From positions 2,418,001-2,482,000 of the forward strand of contig JAPEIS010000007.1 of NCBI GenBank assembly GCA_029531795.1: 64,000 nt of DNA, read 5' to 3'. The notes beneath the pieces were generated by a model. It ran no database searches. It worked only from the letters and a program-made list of their open reading frames with translations, and had not been told where the DNA came from. This document shows, piece by piece, positions 1 through 12,042 of the stretch (the stretch's first letter is position 1; each line of letters begins with the position of its first letter). A program made the translations under genes and the position numbers. Origin of the DNA: Sclerotinia nivalis. Taxonomy: Eukaryota; Ascomycota; Leotiomycetes; Helotiales; Sclerotiniaceae.

Positions 1-2789
1 CGGGAGAAATTCCAGATGCGGGACTTGGAATGTTGTTCAGGTATCCTGGTGATGTTCGGAAATTACGGGACAAAAGCAAAATGAGACTATGGGGGGAGTA
101 TCTTCGAGAGAATGGGCGAAATGTTACATTGATACGCCAGCCTACATTTCATAAGTTGATTAGAGTTGGTTTACCGAATCGACTGCGAGGAGAAATATGG
201 GAGCAAACATCCGGATCATTATTTTTGCGCCTGGAAAATCCGACGCTATATACAGACACCCTAGCAAAGTTTGAAGGACGAGAGTCTCTTGCAATTGATG
301 AAATAGAGAAGGATCTCAATCGAAGTTTACCTGAATACCCTGGATTTCAGAGTGTGGAAGGTATTGACCGGTTGCGGCGAGTTCTCACAGCATATAGTTG
401 GACCAACGAAGAAGTCGGATATTGCCAGGCCATGAATATCGTTGTGGCAGCACTCTTGATCTATATGTCTGAATCGCAAGCTTACTTCCTTTTATCTGCG
501 CTTTGCGACAGATTACTACCGGGATATTACTCACAAACCATGTACGGCACTCTACTAGACCAGCGCGTATTTGAGTCTTTAGTAGAGAAGACCATGCCAA
601 TATTATGGGATCATTTGGTTAAATCGGACGTTCAGCTATCAGTCGTTTCTCTTCCTTGGTTTTTGTCTCTGTATATTAATTCTATGCCCCTCGTATTTGC
701 ATTTCGTGTTTTAGATGTTTTCTTTTTAGAAGGTCCAAAGGTTCTGTTTCAGGTTGGGCTCGCTATTTTACGCATAAACGGAGAAGAACTTTTAGACGCT
801 ACTGATGATGGCGCTTTTATTTCTGTGCTGAAAGGTTATTTCTCGAAACTCGATGAATCTGCGCATCCAAAATCCGAGAACGCCAAATTGCGAGCTGTCA
901 CAAGATTCCAGGAGTTGATGGTTGTTGCTTTCAAGGAATTTTCGGGAATCACACAAAATGCCATTGCGGAGCAACGCATGAATCATAAAGATGCTGTCTT
1001 GAATAGTATTGAAAGTTTTGCAAAACGAACCTCGATACGAAACTTAGGCCCGGACAGCAAGAAGTTGAGTGTTGACGAATTGGGCGCTTTGTATGACAGG
1101 TTTTATGGCGTACTATATGAAAGACAGCAAAGAAGTCAGATGATACAAGAAGAGAAAGAAAGAAGAGCAAAAGCCAACAGAGCCAGCTTTATTGCTGGTT
1201 TAGGGGAGAATCAAAATATTGAAAAAGGTAGAGTGGGGCTTGGTCCAAGTCCTACTCTGATGGATTATGATTGCTTCCGAGAATTCCTTGCTGGAATAAC
1301 TAGATGGGCTGTGTCAGATTCGCCATCACCACAAGAAAAGGAACTCGAGAAGGAAAAGCATTCCTACTTTGGCAATTCTTTCCGGCGTAAAGATATTTCC
1401 CTTTCTCCTTGGGGCTTTGGTAACCCCGAACCGGCCGATCACGAATTCATGCAACGATTGTTCCGGAGATGGGATGTGGATATGAATTCCGCATTGACAC
1501 TACAAAATGTTGTAACGGGATTGGCTCACATCAAGGGCAAGGGTGATATTATGGGAAGCATTACTTACTTTTTTGAATTGTATGATGACGATGGAGATGG
1601 AAAGGTGGATAGGGAGGGTATTCTACGGATATCTGAAGCTTTACTATTTCTCTCTCGAAGAGGTTTAGATGGATCTTTAACGCCTTCGCCATCTATGGCT
1701 GGATTGAGTGAATATGAGGCTGGTAACCCTGCACAATTCAATAGTCCGCATACAACAACACAAGAAAGGTTTTTGAATAGCGTGAGCGCATTCATCAGAC
1801 GTTGTTTTGAGTATGCTGATCCAGATCATCCACAAAATGTTGAGGATGAGGAGGAAAATGCTGAAATTGAGGGAGAAAGCGAAGACAAAACAGAAGATGC
1901 CTCATATGGTACAAATGGTCTCGTCGATCCTAACTCATTTGCTGTTGGTGATTCGGATGACGAAGATGAAGAAGAGGAAGAAGATCTCTTAGATCTCGGC
2001 ACCGACTCCAAGAAAACTAAAAAGGAAATTGGTCTTCCAATTATTCCTCCACCATCCAATAAGCCTAATAATCTCCCCACACCTTCCCGCAGTGTCTCCA
2101 AAGCACAGTCAGAACGAGCTAATGCTGCTCTCGATCCATCCAAACCACTTCACATAACTCTTCCCACTTTCCGCATGGTTGTTCTGGCCGACGAACTCCT
2201 AGAACAATTCTTCGAATCTTCATTCCCAGCTTCCTTCCGTATCTTAGATAAAATGGCCTCAACTTCAAATGCTACCAATTCCTCCTCTTCCCTCACCACA
2301 TTTACAAGCATTGGATTTGGTAAATCGGCAGCAAATGATGCGGCAAATGTTGTCAGTGGCCCTAGTTCTGCTGGTGTGGTACCACCCGGAAAAGGACTTA
2401 GGGGTGTATTGGATAATATTGTTACTGATGGAATGAGAGTTGCTGCGGAGGTTAGGAGGAGAATGGATGAAGCTCAAAAGGAACTGGAAAGGAATGCGGT
2501 TCATAGACCTGGTGTACAAGATGAAGATGAAGAGGAAGAAGATGATGGATTAAGAGTTTCAGGTGGTTATGGTGGAGATGCTGAGAGGAGGAGTGTTAGG
2601 AGTGAAGATAGAGATTTATTGGAAGGATTGGATGCAGAGGCTGGTAGTATTAAAAGTGGTGTTGAGAAAGTTGAAGCGACCGGGATACAAACTAAGAATG
2701 GAGGTTTGATGCCTGGTATTTCAGGAGATTCAAGGAGGGATAGAAGTTCTAGTTCGGCTACGCAGAAAGTGCTAGAGTTTGAACGGTAG
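1..2789 (+). CDS. TBC-domain Rab GTPase-activating protein with EF-hand (Gyp2/MDR1-like), 5'-truncated by window edge
   Basis: This is a GTPase-activating protein for Rab/Ypt GTPases, which act in vesicle traffic. The frame is open to the left edge of the window, so the true N-terminus (probably with GRAM domains) lies outside. Counting from the first in-window Met at 30, the TBC domain starts near residue 45 (LPNRLRGEIWE). It carries the arginine finger in IEKDLNR (R98) and the glutamine finger in YCQ (Q133). A charged helical stretch lies near 365-385. An EF-hand loop rich in D/G (DDDGDGKVD) sits near 518-526, followed by an acidic run near 635-660 and a low-complexity Ser/Asp/Glu-rich tail. 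The TBC plus EF-hand order matches fungal Gyp2/MDR1 proteins, which act on Ypt6-type Rabs. That target is inferred from the family. No intron is needed in the visible part. Confidence 0.9.
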   Translation, partial: GEIPDAGLGMLFRYPGDVRKLRDKSKMRLWGEYLRENGRNVTLIRQPTFHKLIRVGLPNRLRGEIWEQTSGSLFLRLENPTLYTDTLAKFEGRESLAIDEIEKDLNRSLPEYPGFQSVEGIDRLRRVLTAYSWTNEEVGYCQAMNIVVAALLIYMSESQAYFLLSALCDRLLPGYYSQTMYGTLLDQRVFESLVEKTMPILWDHLVKSDVQLSVVSLPWFLSLYINSMPLVFAFRVLDVFFLEGPKVLFQVGLAILRINGEELLDATDDGAFISVLKGYFSKLDESAHPKSENAKLRAVTRFQELMVVAFKEFSGITQNAIAEQRMNHKDAVLNSIESFAKRTSIRNLGPDSKKLSVDELGALYDRFYGVLYERQQRSQMIQEEKERRAKANRASFIAGLGENQNIEKGRVGLGPSPTLMDYDCFREFLAGITRWAVSDSPSPQEKELEKEKHSYFGNSFRRKDISLSPWGFGNPEPADHEFMQRLFRRWDVDMNSALTLQNVVTGLAHIKGKGDIMGSITYFFELYDDDGDGKVDREGILRISEALLFLSRRGLDGSLTPSPSMAGLSEYEAGNPAQFNSPHTTTQERFLNSVSAFIRRCFEYADPDHPQNVEDEEENAEIEGESEDKTEDASYGTNGLVDPNSFAVGDSDDEDEEEEEDLLDLGTDSKKTKKEIGLPIIPPPSNKPNNLPTPSRSVSKAQSERANAALDPSKPLHITLPTFRMVVLADELLEQFFESSFPASFRILDKMASTSNATNSSSSLTTFTSIGFGKSAANDAANVVSGPSSAGVVPPGKGLRGVLDNIVTDGMRVAAEVRRRMDEAQKELERNAVHRPGVQDEDEEEEDDGLRVSGGYGGDAERRSVRSEDRDLLEGLDAEAGSIKSGVEKVEATGIQTKNGGLMPGISGDSRRDRSSSSATQKVLEFER

Positions 2790-3300
2790 GGCGAGGGGAT
2801 ATGATATGATATCTGTGCTATGGTAGGGGAGGGTGTTTGTTTCTTCGATAGTCGAGCTTTTCTTGTAGCTCTGTATGGTTAGGACTAATCAGATCTTGAT
2901 GGACGGAAGTGATAAATGGCTAGATGAGAAGATCAGAGAAGAAAGAAGTTGATATGCATTTTCAAGGCAAGCGAGCAAATGAGCAAGCGAATGTTTTTGT
3001 TTTAGTTTGCTAGGGTAAGCAATGGGCGATGAACGAATGGATTTGTTAGGTGGCTGGCTACTGGGGGCGTTATCTGTTTTGTCTGTTTGGGTTTTCATTT
3101 GTAGTTTATTTTTTTGGGTTGGGGGAGTGCGTGAGTTATTGGGTTGTTGGGTGATGCGGTCATTGATATAAGTAGGTAGTTCTTTGAATTCAAGTGGTTA
3201 CTACATCCAATCTAATCTAATCCATCGGGTATTTACTTATCTTACGTCGAAGAAATAATCAATGTTCTAGTGATAGGGAGGTGAAATGATGTGGGTATAA
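2790..3300. other. 3' flank of the Rab GAP gene, no gene seen
   Basis: This is the 3' flank of the upstream gene, with T/G-rich stretches. A short minus-strand frame at 2889-3098 has no recognisable protein features. Confidence 0.5.
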
Positions 3301-3314
3301 GATAGGGAGTACTA

Positions 3315-3930
3315 TTAGAGTGAGGAGATGGATGAATGAATGGAATTCCGTAATCCGGCAGGTAGTCCCAAAGCCTCTTCAACCTGCTCGAGCGAATCAA
3401 GAAGAATGCCGACAGCGGTATGAGTGTGATAATGGGAAGCATTAATTGGTAACGAGCCACCAAGACACGTACGCCATTGGGTATAAAGTTGTGGACAACG
3501 CCCCGTTTGGCGTACTGGATGCAGGCCGCGAGTGGAGGTGATTCGGGAAATGACCCAGGACACCTGCGTAAATGCGGACAAGTGTTACGTAGCAACTTAA
3601 GCGAATGAGCATTACTGATATATCGAAGCAAGGCAAAAATGCCGTTTCCGTGGCGCTCGAAGCTGCTTCGGTGGCCATGGGACCGGATTGAACTTTCGGC
3701 AAAGTCAGTCTTGCCCAGAGTGCACAATTCCGGCGATATTTGCAGCACGCTTTCGAGAGGATATCCATCCAGCAAGCAGCTCTCTTCGCGTTGCCAAGTC
3801 CCTTTCTCTATGGTCTCCAGCTATTCGTGCAGCTTGGATGCGAATTTCATAAGCATTTTCGTATCGGTGCGTTGGTTGGCGGGTTCCAAATTGATTCCGA
3901 ACGAGGGAGAATCATTCGGGGTAGCATTCA
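3315..3930 (-). pseudogene. Relic of the C-terminal regulatory part of a fungal Zn2Cys6-type transcription factor
   Basis: Protein-like text is spread over three minus-strand frames that hand over to each other. An upstream piece begins with ATG at about 3921 and is closed by a TAG at about 3822. It is followed by a piece with GYPLESVLQISPEL. Next comes a frame containing DISVMLIRLSCYVTLVRIYAGV (3442-3768), and then a third frame containing HTAVGILLDSLEQVEEALGLPAG (3315-3470). The order and style (a helix with LLSCY-like text, then LLD-LEQVEEALGLP) resemble the C-terminus of fungal C6 regulators of the aflatoxin-regulator type. No Zn2Cys6 motif is visible. The frame changes have no convincing GT-AG introns at the hand-over points, so I read this as a decayed, 5'-truncated copy. 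The family assignment is from memory and moderate. Confidence 0.5.
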
Positions 3931-3949
3931 TTCCCTTCTTTTATTGATA

Positions 3950-4698
3950 AGGAGGAATGGATGTTGTTGAAATCTGCTGTTCGATGTGCTTGATTGAAGA
4001 AATCCGTGTAAGACAATTGTAAGTTGCTCAGAGTGCTCTCAAGTTAATCATCTCAGCTAAGTTTCCCGCCATCATTTTCCCTATATATATACCCGCTTTT
4101 TCTTTCCATTCTTTCCATTCATTCCAACCCATTCCAATCCATACCGACGCAATCCAACCAGTCCAATCCCACCCATCCATCCATCCAATCAATCCCAATC
4201 CCAATCCCAATCCCAATCCTCTCAATCCCACTCCCCAGCCTCACAATCCCATTTCCTTCCTTCCTACCTATCCATCCATCAATCCAATATACACAAATCA
4301 CCACTCGCTCACTCACTCACTCACCCCATCAAAAAAAAAAAAAAAAAAAAACAAAATATTACATTATCATCAAAAGAAAATAAAGGGTAAAAAAGTAAAA
4401 GAGTAAAAAAATACATATTAGAGAAGATTTTACATGTTTCTAAAATGAACGTGCAATCCTTTTCCATCTGTTCATCCATCCATCCATCCATCCATCCATC
4501 CAATCCTTCATCCCAATGGTATCTATTCCTCTCCCAACCTCCCAACCTCCCAGCCTCCCAGCCTCCAGCCTCCAGACTTCCAAGCCCTAACCGAAATACA
4601 AACAACAAAGTAGAATGAAAAGAAAACCATAGTGCATGTACAATTAATTACTCGTTCAAACCATCAATCACCAATTACCAATTACCAATTACCACCAC
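3950..4698. repeat. Low-complexity intergenic DNA with CCAATC/CATC microsatellites and poly-A
   Basis: Simple repeats include imperfect CATTCCAATCC/CCCAATCC runs at about 4105-4220, an A-run of about 20 at 4330-4350, (CATC)n at about 4472-4500 and CTCCCAGC-type repeats at 4535-4575. No gene was seen. Open minus-strand frames here are products of the repeats. Confidence 0.8.
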
Positions 4699-7600
4699 TT
4701 AATCATCTAACTTAAACATTTTCCTCAAAGCGTGAAACTTTTTTTTCTTTCTCTGTCCACCATGAGCCATTATATCCACATCACTCAATCCCGTAGCCGT
4801 GAATCTGCGATTTCCTCCATCTGGCCTACTATCCAAATTAACATCTTTATTTTCCCCACCGACAACCCCACCTCCTGTATCTGCAGAAAAAGGTCTCCCT
4901 TCTTCAAACGGTGCCTTCAGCCCTATATCGTCCTTTTCATCAGGAAGAGGCCATGAACCGCTATTTTGTCTTGGATTCTTCTTTAGTAATTTAGGTGACG
5001 ATGGACTACCTAATGAGTCTTGCCGTTTAATGGCTTCAAGATCCGATCTACTACGTTCAAGTGGTGTATCTCTCCTCGCTGGACTTTCTCCATTATATTT
5101 TCTCACCTTACTACTAGAATCTGGTTTTTTGCGGAAAATAGATAATATACTTCCACGTCTAGCATGAGTTGGTCCCACAGGAGAAGTTACAACTGTACCT
5201 TGACCATTAACAACTTTAAGCATTTCGCGACCAGAACCAGAACGTTGCAAATTCTCAGATGCTAGAGCTGTATTTCGTGATGATGGTCTGATACCGTTTT
5301 GTTGAGACCTTTTGATACTCTTGGCTGTCGGCGGCCTACTCTCATCATCACTATCTGGAAGATCGGAAGAATCTCCATCTTGATAACCTGCAGGTCGAGG
5401 TATACTTCGAAGAGGTGTACCCCGTGATGATATAGGTCGAGCCACTATAGGTGTTGGTTCATCGTCATCACTCGAATCAACAAAACGACTTCTAAACCCA
5501 GGACGAGGTTCATCTTCATCACTGGAATCAGCGAATCTGCTTGCTCTTTGAGTTGACTTTGACTTCTGTGCTGGTCTAGCTGATAAACTTCTGCCGAATC
5601 CAGGGATTTGAATAGGAGATTTTGCCCGAGGAGTAGACTCATTGGAATTTCTTAGGGATTTTCGCATCGTCCCACGCATGGTAACTGAGGGAGGTCCACC
5701 AGGTGATGCTGATCGAAGACTAAATCGACTTGAACTTAAAGGTGATTGTTGACGGCCATTAGTTGATGTTTCACTGCCACGACGCATGGATCGCCTCATA
5801 CTAATTCCATCTGTTGCGGGTCTAGCACGTTTGAAACTAGTATCACTATCACCGGATGATTTACGTCGAAGAGAAGTTGGTGCCACCGTTGTAATATGCC
5901 TTTGAGAAACAGGTGAAGCAGCAGTAGCAGCAGCACCTTGAATAAGTCGTAGATGCTGATTCCCAGCTTGAGAACTTGCTCGAATTTCACCAACAGGAAG
6001 GGATGCAGGCCTTTGCTTCTTCTGAAGTGTTCCATTAGATTGAACTGTTCCATTTCTTGTCGCTCCTTTTGTTGAACCGGGTCCTCTCATCGATTTTCTC
6101 ATTTGAACATCTGATTCTGCGTGAGGAGGCTCCGAGCGCAAAGATGATCGCATAGTCGTTTGAACGTGGCCTGCCTTTGACCCTGGCTGAACCATGTAAT
6201 TCCTTTCGTTATTTCCTTGCTTTTGAACTATTGGAAATGAAGATGCTTGCATTGTTTGCATAATAGGAGAAATAGGCGATTCTATCGTTACCGACTTTTT
6301 CTTCGCCTTCTTTAACTTTGGAGCTGGCTTTTCTTCCTCCTCAGTTTCTCCTTCGGCATCTGCATCCTTTTGTGCCTCTAATTCCAATTGCTTCTTTCTG
6401 TCCACTGACAAATTCGTCCAATATTGCTGAGCTTTTTCCCATCCTTCTTCTGGATCAGGTTCACTAGTTTTTCTTTGTAATTGACTTGACATATACGCTC
6501 TTTCTTTCGTCAACCTGGCTGTCGGACTATCTGGTACAGAAGCGTCAGATGCTAGGACAGCCGGTTTCATTACAGGACTTTCTACCACAGCATCTAAGGA
6601 CATAAAACCGCCGTCATTTGTTTCATCAAATTCTTCGGCAGCATCACTATAAATGCTCTCATTTTCAGATTCTTCTTCCCACTCTTCAAAAATTGGTGCG
6701 GGATGAGTTGCCGAATTTTGTCGTGTAGTGTCATTGAATTCCGAAATATTAGAGTCATCAGTCTTTGAATCCGTAATAGTAGCTGAGCCAACCACACCAT
6801 TCTCATTAGCATTAGGAAAACCCCCATCTTTAATTTGATCCTCAGAAGTTGAACTAGAGCTGCCTGAATTCCGGAAACCGCCAGGTATATCCAACCATTC
6901 TCTAGATTTCGTAATTTCAGGGTTTGGAGTAGGAATTTGAACGGAAATTTCCGGGATATTTTCATACATATCGTGATCCTCAAATTGGTCTCTCGTTGGA
7001 CTTGCCAAGTTTCGGTATGTGTCAACATTTCCGTCTTCAGGTCCAACTTTCACACTGTTACTTCTAGCAATGCCAATGGTGTTGGTATCCATGCTATAGG
7101 TGCTGCTAGCATCAGAAAGCTCTCCTGTTCCTTCCACAGATGTTACATCAGGAGGTAAAGGCTCACGAGATTTCGAGATATTCGCTGCATTTTTTGAAGT
7201 CGCATCTTGAGCAATTATTGCACCTGCTACATGATCATTCGATTGTCCCATGGGGAATTCTGACACGTCTCCCATTTGAGATGTGAACCGCGGTGATGCA
7301 GGAGGTATGACCGGGGCAACGGTGTCCACTGGCTTTGGTGGTCTGACTAAAGGCCTTTCCTCTGCCTCTCGAGGGTTTTTTCTTCCCCTCACGCTTCCAA
7401 ATGATGGGAGAGCCGGCCTTGGTTTCATTACTTCATCATCTTCATCTGTCGCGGGTATATCCTTCTTTTTTCCACGACCAAGATTAAACCAACCACGCTT
7501 TGTTTGTGGACTAGCAGCAACAGGCGAATCAGAAGCAATTGTTGTCGATTGACCTAAAACCATATTACTACCATCATCAAAGCTTACTCTGTTTCCTTTC

Positions 7601-9497
7601 TTTCTTGGCTGGTCCTCATCATTGGACGCTTCACTAGGTCGAAGGGAAGCTCCATCAGAAGGTGATGGCCCTCTCGGTTCAATTGAGGACACAGAAGAAT
7701 GTTTTAAAGCAGATTTTCGAGGAGATACAGATCGTGCAGGTGGCTGATGTCTGACCATTAAGGTTTCGGGGGTTGCCATAAAATGTGGAGTTCTCGCAGG
7801 ACTCACAGATTGCACGCGGCCACCACGAGGAGATTCTCCATTTATTAAAGGGGCGGGTACAGAAGTCAATGGAGGCTGACTTGCAGATCTGGTATGTTGA
7901 AGTTCTTCCGAAAAATTTGCCGGTGCTTGTGCTCGACCATGACCCCTGCCAGCAGCCGACCGAGGTAACGGTGATGGAGAAATAGTCCGTGGAGGTTCAT
8001 TCCAATTAGCTGAAAGGCCTTCTTGTCCACGGCGCAATGGAGAATCATCCTCTTCTTCCTCCCTTTCTCTATCTTCACGAACGACGGATGGCTTTTTCAC
8101 CAACAACGCGCCTGCTCGAGTTTTATAATCATGTGTTTGGGATGGTGCATCACTCTCATCAGCGGATGAATTTGGTAGAATTGATGCTTGGTCACTATCA
8201 GAATCGGTGATAATAACCCTCTTTTTTTTCTTCTTCGGTGGAGCTGTCACTGAAGATGCTTGTTGACTATGTGATTCTGAAACAGGTATGACCTCAGAAT
8301 TTCCCCAAGGACTTTCGACTTGTGCGGGTGGCGATTTCGGTATAGTGGTAGTTTTTGATATAGGCTGTGATACTGATTGTTGAGTAGGTTGTGATATTGA
8401 TTGTTGTGCAGTTGGTGCATTTGGTGTATTCGATGCCTTTTCCATTGCATCAACTGCGGTCCCTTTTATCCTCCCACCCACCGTTCCAGCAGCAAGATGT
8501 GTACCTTGCGCTGACGGTGTTCTTTTCTTCTTCTTCACTGGTGCATTAGCAATTCCATTAAGTCTTTGCTCGATAGCTAGAATATCTGCCAGCGGTAAGA
8601 AACGCCTTGTATTAGGATCGTATACTAAATCTTGGTTATTTGGCGAAACAATTCTTGGGTTTACACTTGAGTTTTGATGACATGTTAGCCGTCTTTGTCC
8701 TTCAGGAGACAATGGCCTTGTATTCGTAGGGTAAGAAAAATTGACGGACCCTCTACTCTCCCCATTCATCCCAGATACACTTGATACACTTGGGTTTCTT
8801 GGACCCATCCCCAGCGATGCTGTCGCCGATGGTCCTAGACTTGAACCACGCCCACCAGGTTTGGTTGGAGGTGGTGATGCAATTCTTAATCCAGGTGCAT
8901 CCATACTTGCAGATCTCCGTGACGATTTACCGCCAGCTGTGTTTATATTCTTTGGAATCGCAGGCACTGGCGGCGCATCATATGCACTAGGAACCGGTGA
9001 AGATCTAGATGGTGATGGATCCCGAAAAGTTCGTTTAGTCATCGAACCGGAACTTCCTCTTCTCACAAGGGTAGATCCTGGTGGACCACGGACGGAACCA
9101 CCAACAGAACTTCTAGTAGAAGAGGTTGAACCGTTTCTCCGAATTGTTCTTTTCGTCTGAATATCTGCCACTGATGTAGGTGTAGTTGGTCTAGATCGTA
9201 ATGCGGCGGCAGCTGCAGCGGATGACAAGGAAGTATTCGATGCTTGAGAGGATAGAAATGCCTGTGCCGCGGCGGTCGCGGCAGATGCGCTGACATTGGA
9301 ATTAATTGGCTGTAGAATCAAAACTTGTTAGCATTTGTTACAATTGTGGCTGCATGTCTTCTAAAAAGATCTCCGGACCAATGCGATCAAGCTGTCGCGC
9401 AACATGAAAAACTTATGATTCCGTGAAACGACTGTTGGATGGAATGCAAATAACGTACCGGATTCGAAGTCGTTCTTCTCTTTCTATTCCCAAACAT
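4699..9497 (-). CDS. Large Ser/Pro-rich, intrinsically disordered protein of unknown function (about 1549 aa)
   Basis: I do not recognise a named family. The model is two exons. Exon 1 (9497-9459) encodes MFGNRKRRTTSNP and ends at a GTACGT donor. Exon 2 runs 9309-4699. The 149-nt intron ends CTACAG, and both sides are in phase 0. This start is preferred over the Met at 9321, which lies inside the intron. The protein has an Ala-rich stretch near the N-terminus, then long Ser/Pro/Arg-rich disordered sequence with several poly-Lys patches (KKKKKR), repeated SSDEDEPRPGF/SSDDDEPTP motifs near residues 1270-1310 and repeated RRSMR/RKSLR motifs. It ends in a conserved-looking basic tail, RKKKKFHALRKMFKLDD. 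A scaffold or cytoskeleton/membrane-associated role would fit such a tail but is only a guess. No catalytic domain is visible. Confidence 0.8.
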
Positions 9498-10190
9498 ATT
9501 GATCGTCGTAGGCGTAATCGCCTTTTTAAAACCTCTGCTAACTATGGGCTAATGAGGATATTATCGCATTGAGAAAATGATGTAGAAAATGGAAACGATG
9601 ACTTTCTGATGGATTTCCCTTTTCTAGATACAATAATATGACGATCCTGTAACACCATTCACTGCAAGATGCGTGATGATGACTGGTGGTGTAGGCGAGG
9701 AAATTCGGAATCACTGGGGTGTTTTGGATTTCTCGTACGGTGTTTGGTTGAATTGATTTGTGGCTGATGATGCTTGTGTGCAGGAAAACAGTGGGTTATG
9801 GATCCCTTTTGGCTTTTTTTCGGCGGCAGATGGTAGATCAAGGTCGTTCATGGAGAATTCTGATGCTTGAAAATGGATTATGGGGTGGATATTGAAAAGA
9901 TGCAGCAATGCGGGTGAGGATGAGAGGATCAGGGAGTATTTGATGGGATTCTGGAGTTGTTGTGGACCTTCAAGAGATGAGGTCGAAATAAAGTTGTGTG
10001 CAATACAAATATTGTATACTCAGTACATAGCATAGATAGATATATTGTGAAGACCGAAATGAGATAATTCAAATGAATCCTTGTAATGAAAGGATACAGC
10101 AACACAAATAAAAAAACAGGAAGGATTTGAAGGATTTTTGTTTGAAATGGGTCTTTCGAAATATAAGAACGAGTTTTAGATAAAGTTATA
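9498..10190. other. Promoter-side intergenic region, no gene seen
   Basis: This is the upstream region of the large disordered-protein gene, up to the left end of the first transposon copy. Short minus-strand frames around 9659-9908 are His/Pro/Ser-rich with no domain. Confidence 0.5.
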
Positions 10191-12042
10191 ACGTGGTTTA
10201 TCAGTGTGCGGGTTATATCAGTGTGTGGGTCACTTTCATTTCAATTCACTTTTTCAAACCCATATTATTCAACAACAATTAAATCAATTGATTAAAATTA
10301 TAAAGATTCTAATAATTTAGGATTTATTATATTATTTTGACAAATCCTTGTATTATACCCAGTTTTTCTATATTTATTATAGTATCGACTAGAAAATGCT
10401 TTCCTATTAGAATTCCTCTCTTTTTGATATTCATTATATTGAATTTGAATATCAATTTTTTGTTGAGATAATATATCGATAGCCTTTTGTCCAGTAAGTA
10501 TTCTTTCTTAATATAATTGAGTTTTTTTTGTACGTCGATATTTGTTTAATATTTTATTTGCTACCCGAAGTATACGAATCTTTATATTTAAAAGTGTATT
10601 TTCATATATTAATCTTTTTGTACCCTTAGTTAAAACTAATATAGTTTCGAATATAAGTGTAGAAGAGTTTGATTGATAATGAATTATTCGAGATTTTACT
10701 AAAGTTGATTGTGAAAGAGTTTCAATTGGGTTATGAAGGGTTTGAGAAGTCTATAAATCTTGATCGAAAGAGGGGGGAGTAGGTATGCGAATTCGAATAT
10801 CTAGTTTTGAAAATACAGTTTCAGGATCAAATGGTATTAAATCTATTTCTTGAAATCCTGATTTCATATTCTGAATTGTAATTGATTCTTGGTATACAGC
10901 TTTGAAAGTTATAAAGAATTCAACTTTCGAAATATGATTGATATGTACCTTGATAAACCCATCAATTTGAGTACCATATGAATGTTTTAGGTTGCTAAAA
11001 CAGTCAATATCAAGTGATTGAGTTAAATGATTTGAATATAGTGGTAATTTTAAATAGATAATATTATTCTTTTTGCAATATGATTGAAAAGGTATTGATT
11101 TATAGTTTTCATGTTCATTTAGTATCAACATTCGATATTTGCTTTTTCTTCGATTCTTAATATGCTTATCGAAGTGTTTCAATCATTCTAAATCTGTTTT
11201 ATTGTTTGTTTATCCATTAGATGTAGGTTTAATAGTCTATTCCGTAGGAAAGTCGGTTTCGGTATACCAATTGGAAAGATGAATCTGTTCTTGAATTACT
11301 AGAAATAAGGGTATGGTTTCATCCTTTCTATTTCTATATATTATTGCTGTAGTCTATTCTCGATTGCTTGATTGTACTGATTTACTTTTACTGTATCTTT
11401 CAGTACTAATGATAACTATTGTAGTACATATAATTCTTATCATAAAGCTTGTTTCGTCGAAATTATAAAAATCGCTGTTGAGAATACCATATTTCGCTTG
11501 TATATTCGAAACCAGTCGAAACTACTTTTCAATAAGTTTAGGATCTTCGTAGAGAGTTTTTTGAAAATTATAAATACAACTAAAATGTATCTTTAATTTG
11601 ATTCGATGTTTTACGAATCGATGTGTTTAGAGCTTCCCAATACATTTTGCACTCCTCGATTCAAGAATATAATTTGTTATATTTTTTATATTTCTGAGTT
11701 TAGGTAGAAATCCTTTTATATTTATATCGAGTATATACTTAGAAATAATATTCTTTTCTAGTTTTGAAAGATTATAAGATTTAGGTCGATATTCGGAGCG
11801 AGGAGTAAAACTATTAATTCTATGTTGTAGTGTTGTATTCGAGATATTATATATCTTTACAACTTTTCGAATGTTTATTTTTTTGTCTTTTTGAATAGCT
11901 TCGATAGCGAGGAATATATGGGCTTCTTGGTTATTCGAATTCATTGTAGATTGTTGATAAAACGTGTGTTGAAAGAGAAGAGATTGAATTGAGGTGAAAG
12001 TGACCCACACATTGATATGATCCGTACACTGATAAACCACGT
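10191..12042 (-). mobile_element. Fot1/Pogo (Tc1/mariner superfamily) DNA transposon copy 1, inactive, Flipper-like
   Basis: An 1852-bp element with terminal inverted repeats starting ACGTGGTTTATCAGTGT at both ends, flanked by TA on each side as expected for a TA target duplication. The inverted repeats extend some 55-60 bp with mismatches. The transposase is on the minus strand. The length equals that of the copy at 21890-23741, but the orientation is opposite. It resembles the Fot1-like element Flipper of Botrytis in size, TIR style and coding content. That identification is from memory and should be checked. Confidence 0.9.
10508..11944 (-). pseudogene. Degenerate Fot1/Pogo-type transposase (copy 1)
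   Basis: Translation starts MNSNNQEAHIFLAIEAI and is colinear with copy 2: both stretches from ATG to the final stop are 1437 nt, so there is no net indel. Many stops interrupt it. One readable piece (start to about 11627) is the helix-turn-helix part, and another (11182-10751) is the DDE/D part. The second catalytic aspartate, in LILDEHE in copy 2, is Asn here (LILNEHE), a G-to-A change. The differences from copy 2 that I checked are mostly C-to-T/G-to-A, as repeat-induced point mutation would give. Confidence 0.85.

Noticed and set aside
3242..3775. Open minus-strand frame of 177 codons as a gene
   Set aside because: Only part of it has protein character, and the neighbouring frames carry the rest of the same family pattern. 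It is treated as part of a transcription-factor relic.
4028..4608. Gly/Leu/Trp-rich minus-strand frames
   Set aside because: They are products of CCAATC and CATC simple repeats.
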